Positions 62,395 through 64,000 of a stretch of 64,000 nucleotides of DNA are shown here, one piece after another; the first letter of the stretch is position 1, and every line of letters starts with the position of its first letter. The notes under the pieces are model-generated. The model saw nothing but the letters and a program-made list of their open reading frames with translations. It had not been told where the DNA came from and did no database searches. A program made the translations under genes and the position numbers. The stretch is taken from contig CM075760.1 of assembly GCA_037974335.1 (NCBI GenBank), positions 7,623,432 to 7,687,431 on the forward strand, written 5' to 3'. This stretch comes from Prionace glauca. Taxonomy: Eukaryota > Chordata > Chondrichthyes > Carcharhiniformes > Carcharhinidae.

Positions 62395-62830
62395 TCACAA
62401 TGCCCGGCTGATCGACGGCGGCGCGGACGAATGGGAAGAGGGGGCGGTGCTGGAGGACTGAACGGGAGCGTTCGGTCCTCCAACCAATAGGAGCGAAAGA
62501 AGGGCGGGCCCAGCTTTGCTTAGAGCATGCGCAGTGTGTGTAATGGCGGTGGAAAGCAGGCTTTGTTTTGGGCTGGGAAATCTGTTCGAGGTGATTGGCG
62601 GTACGGAGAGAGCAATGGATCGCCCAGGTGGGTGAAAACGATGCGTAAGCATGTGGTGTAAGTAGCAAACCGCGGAAGAGGTCTTCCCGGACCCAGTTTG
62701 TACCGAGCAGGGCCGCAGCTCCTCAGGTTCGTCCCGGGTTAACGTTCGCCATCTTTATTGGGGGCAATATGCAGCAGTGCGTACTCGCGGCCGCCATGTT
62801 TGTAGAGGGCAATGATGTCATTAAGTGGGA
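62395..62830 (+). promoter_or_regulatory. CpG-rich promoter-like segment
   Basis: Motifs in order: GATCGACGGCGGCGCGGACG, GGGGGCGG, an NF-Y box (CCAACCAATAGG, 62480-62491), GGGCGGG, an NRF1-like GCATGCGCAGTG (62525-62536), an inverted CCAAT (GATTGGCGG), and farther on CGCCATCTTTATTGG and GGCCGCCATGTTTG (YY1-like). No TATA box. This is the build of a broadly active CpG-island promoter. A possible start lies at 62615 (GCAATGG) with a donor-like CAG/GTGGGT at 62628, but the coding part would be 13 bp and I give it only as a lead. Confidence 0.6.
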
Positions 62831-62929
62831 GGAGCTTGTTCCCCATTGTTCAGAATGGAGACAACTTGTCCATCAAACTGCATCAACCCTCTGAGTCCCA
62901 ATGTCTCATTGATGAGGCAGAGCGGTGAC

Positions 62930-63320
62930 AGAGAGGGAAAAATAAAGGGAAATAAAAACAGAAAATACTGTAAAATCTAAGCAGATCTGACAGCATCTGT
63001 GGAGAGAGAATAGAACACTCTCCCCACTCACATTGTCTGTACCTTTAAGACTTGATTACCTGCAAAAATTTGCATTCCAACCATTATTTTGTGAATTGAG
63101 TTCGTGTCTTTCTATGCCTTGTTTGTGGACAGAACTCCCACTCACCTGACGAACGAGCAGCACACAGAAAGCTAGTGGATTTTGCTACCAAGTAAACCCA
63201 TTGCACTTTAATCTGGTGCATTGAGACTTCTTACTGTGTTTACCCCGGTCCAACACCGCCATCTCCACTTCAGAGAAAATAGAACCAACGTTTCGAGACT
63301 GGATGACCCATAAAGCTTGT
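62930..63320. repeat. Cluster of short tail-family fragments
   Basis: 62935-63015 (AAACAGAAAATACTGTAAAA, TCTAAGCAGATCTGACAGCA, TCTGTGGAGAGAGAATAGA) and 63176-63320 (half foldback plus ACCAACGTTTCGAGACTGGA, TGACCCATAAAGC) belong to the short families seen elsewhere in the window. Confidence 0.6.
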
Positions 63321-63494
63321 ATATGTGTAAACAGAGCATGTAAACTTCGACACCTCCACGTACCTTTGTACACCTCTATCAATCCACTTTGCTCCAAGGA
63401 GAACAACCCCAATTTATCTGAAAAAGAGGATACTGCAAGAAGGTAAAAGTGAAGGTAAGAGTTTTATAAATGTTCTTAAATAATTTAATTGGTG

Positions 63495-64000
63495 CTCAAA
63501 ATGTCAGTCAGTGGGGTTAAGTGCTGCACTTGTGAGATGTGGGAGATCTGTGATGCTTCCAGCATCTCGGATGACTAAATCTACAGGAAATGCACCCACT
63601 TGCAGCTCCTTACGGCCAGCATGGATAGGTTGGAGCAACAGTTGGATGCACTTAGCAGAATGAAGATAACGGAAAGTGTCATAGATAGGAGCTTTAGAAA
63701 CTTGGCCACACCCAAGGCAGGCAGATAGATGGGTGACTGCTAGAAGGGGCAGGCAGTCAGCATAGGAATCCCCTGTGGTCATCTCCTTCTCTAACAAGTG
63801 CACTGTTTTGGATACTGTTGGACGGTTATAGCCTATCGGGAGATAAATACAGCAAACAGAGCACTGGCACCACGGCTGGCTTTGTTATTAAGCAGGGAGG
63901 TACAAAGAGCACTAGAGCAATAGTTATAAGGAGCTCTATAGTTAGGGATGCAAATAGGTGCTTCTGTGAGCATGAAAGAGACTTCAGGATGTTGTGTTGC
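63495..64000 (+). mobile_element. CR1 ORF1 start, continues past the right edge
   Basis: The plus strand encodes a Cys-rich knuckle (KCCTCEMWEICD ... YRKCTHLQLL), a short heptad-like stretch (MDRLEQQLDALSRM), SVIDRSFRNLATPK, and later AIVI-RSSIVRDANRCFCEHE, RDFRMLCC. This is the layout of CR1-type ORF1: zinc-binding N-terminus, coiled coil, then a GDS-motif esterase. At the esterase nucleophile block the family has GDSIVR; here it reads RSSIVR. There are stops in frame (for example in the knuckle). It is a dead or dying copy. Confidence 0.78.

Noticed and set aside
1-64000. Retroviral, LTR or capsid-bearing elements
   Set aside because: I looked for paired long terminal repeats and protease/integrase/capsid-type wording and saw none. 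All reverse-transcriptase traces are non-LTR LINEs.

Overview
The window reads as a cartilaginous fish genome, most likely a shark. It holds a compact immunoglobulin heavy-chain unit of the cluster type (one V, two D and one J packed into 1.8 kb), V-SINE-type short elements with the central domain described from sharks and other fish, many CR1-clade LINE fragments, and a tRNA neighbourhood with vertebrate-type tRNAs. I cannot name the species. Protein-coding sequence is a very small part of the 64 kb; most of the window is old repeats and AT-rich unique sequence.

1-8.55 kb, minus strand: the Ig unit. Read from high to low coordinate it has a hairpin-bearing TATA promoter, a leader exon (8382-8337), a VH exon (8203-7896) with a 23-bp RSS, D1 (7480-7466; 12-bp RSS 5', 22-bp RSS 3'), D2 (7090-7079; 12-bp RSS on both sides) and JH (6686-6639; 23-bp RSS) with a splice donor. 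All parts are unrearranged and look intact. The 12/23 rule gives V-D1-D2-J. The constant exons should lie further along the minus strand, but none is visible in the remaining 6.6 kb. That stretch is J-C intron-like and is built of diverged internal duplications.

8.6-20.6 kb: the upstream flank of the Ig unit, followed by a second diverged copy of V plus flank (about 15.8-20.6 kb). The second V is a wreck: it has a stop in FR1, two repeat insertions, and no leader or promoter.

20.6-38 kb: a repeat graveyard. It contains a CR1 inserted into another CR1 (21.7-24.8 kb), older LINEs, V-SINEs, an 84-bp minisatellite with higher-order structure (34.2-34.8 kb), a 60-bp CT-rich tandem, and one arm of a 0.7-kb inverted repeat whose partner lies at 41.0-41.7 kb.

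38-56 kb: a tRNA neighbourhood with about ten plausible tRNA genes (Phe, Glu x3, Lys, Thr, Val, Asn, Gly, Gln) and about ten decayed copies, many carried on duplicated cassettes. Within it, at 42.08-43.64 kb on the plus strand, is an apparently intact two-exon rhodopsin-class GPCR that resembles GPR139.

56-64 kb: two CpG-rich promoter-like segments (57.1-57.8 and 62.4-62.8 kb), a 52-bp minisatellite, a foldback element, V-SINEs, and the start of a CR1 ORF1 that runs off the right edge.

Functionally the Ig unit, the GPCR and the tRNA genes are independent neighbours; I see no sign of a shared pathway. I saw no retroviral, LTR or capsid-bearing element and no CRISPR array.
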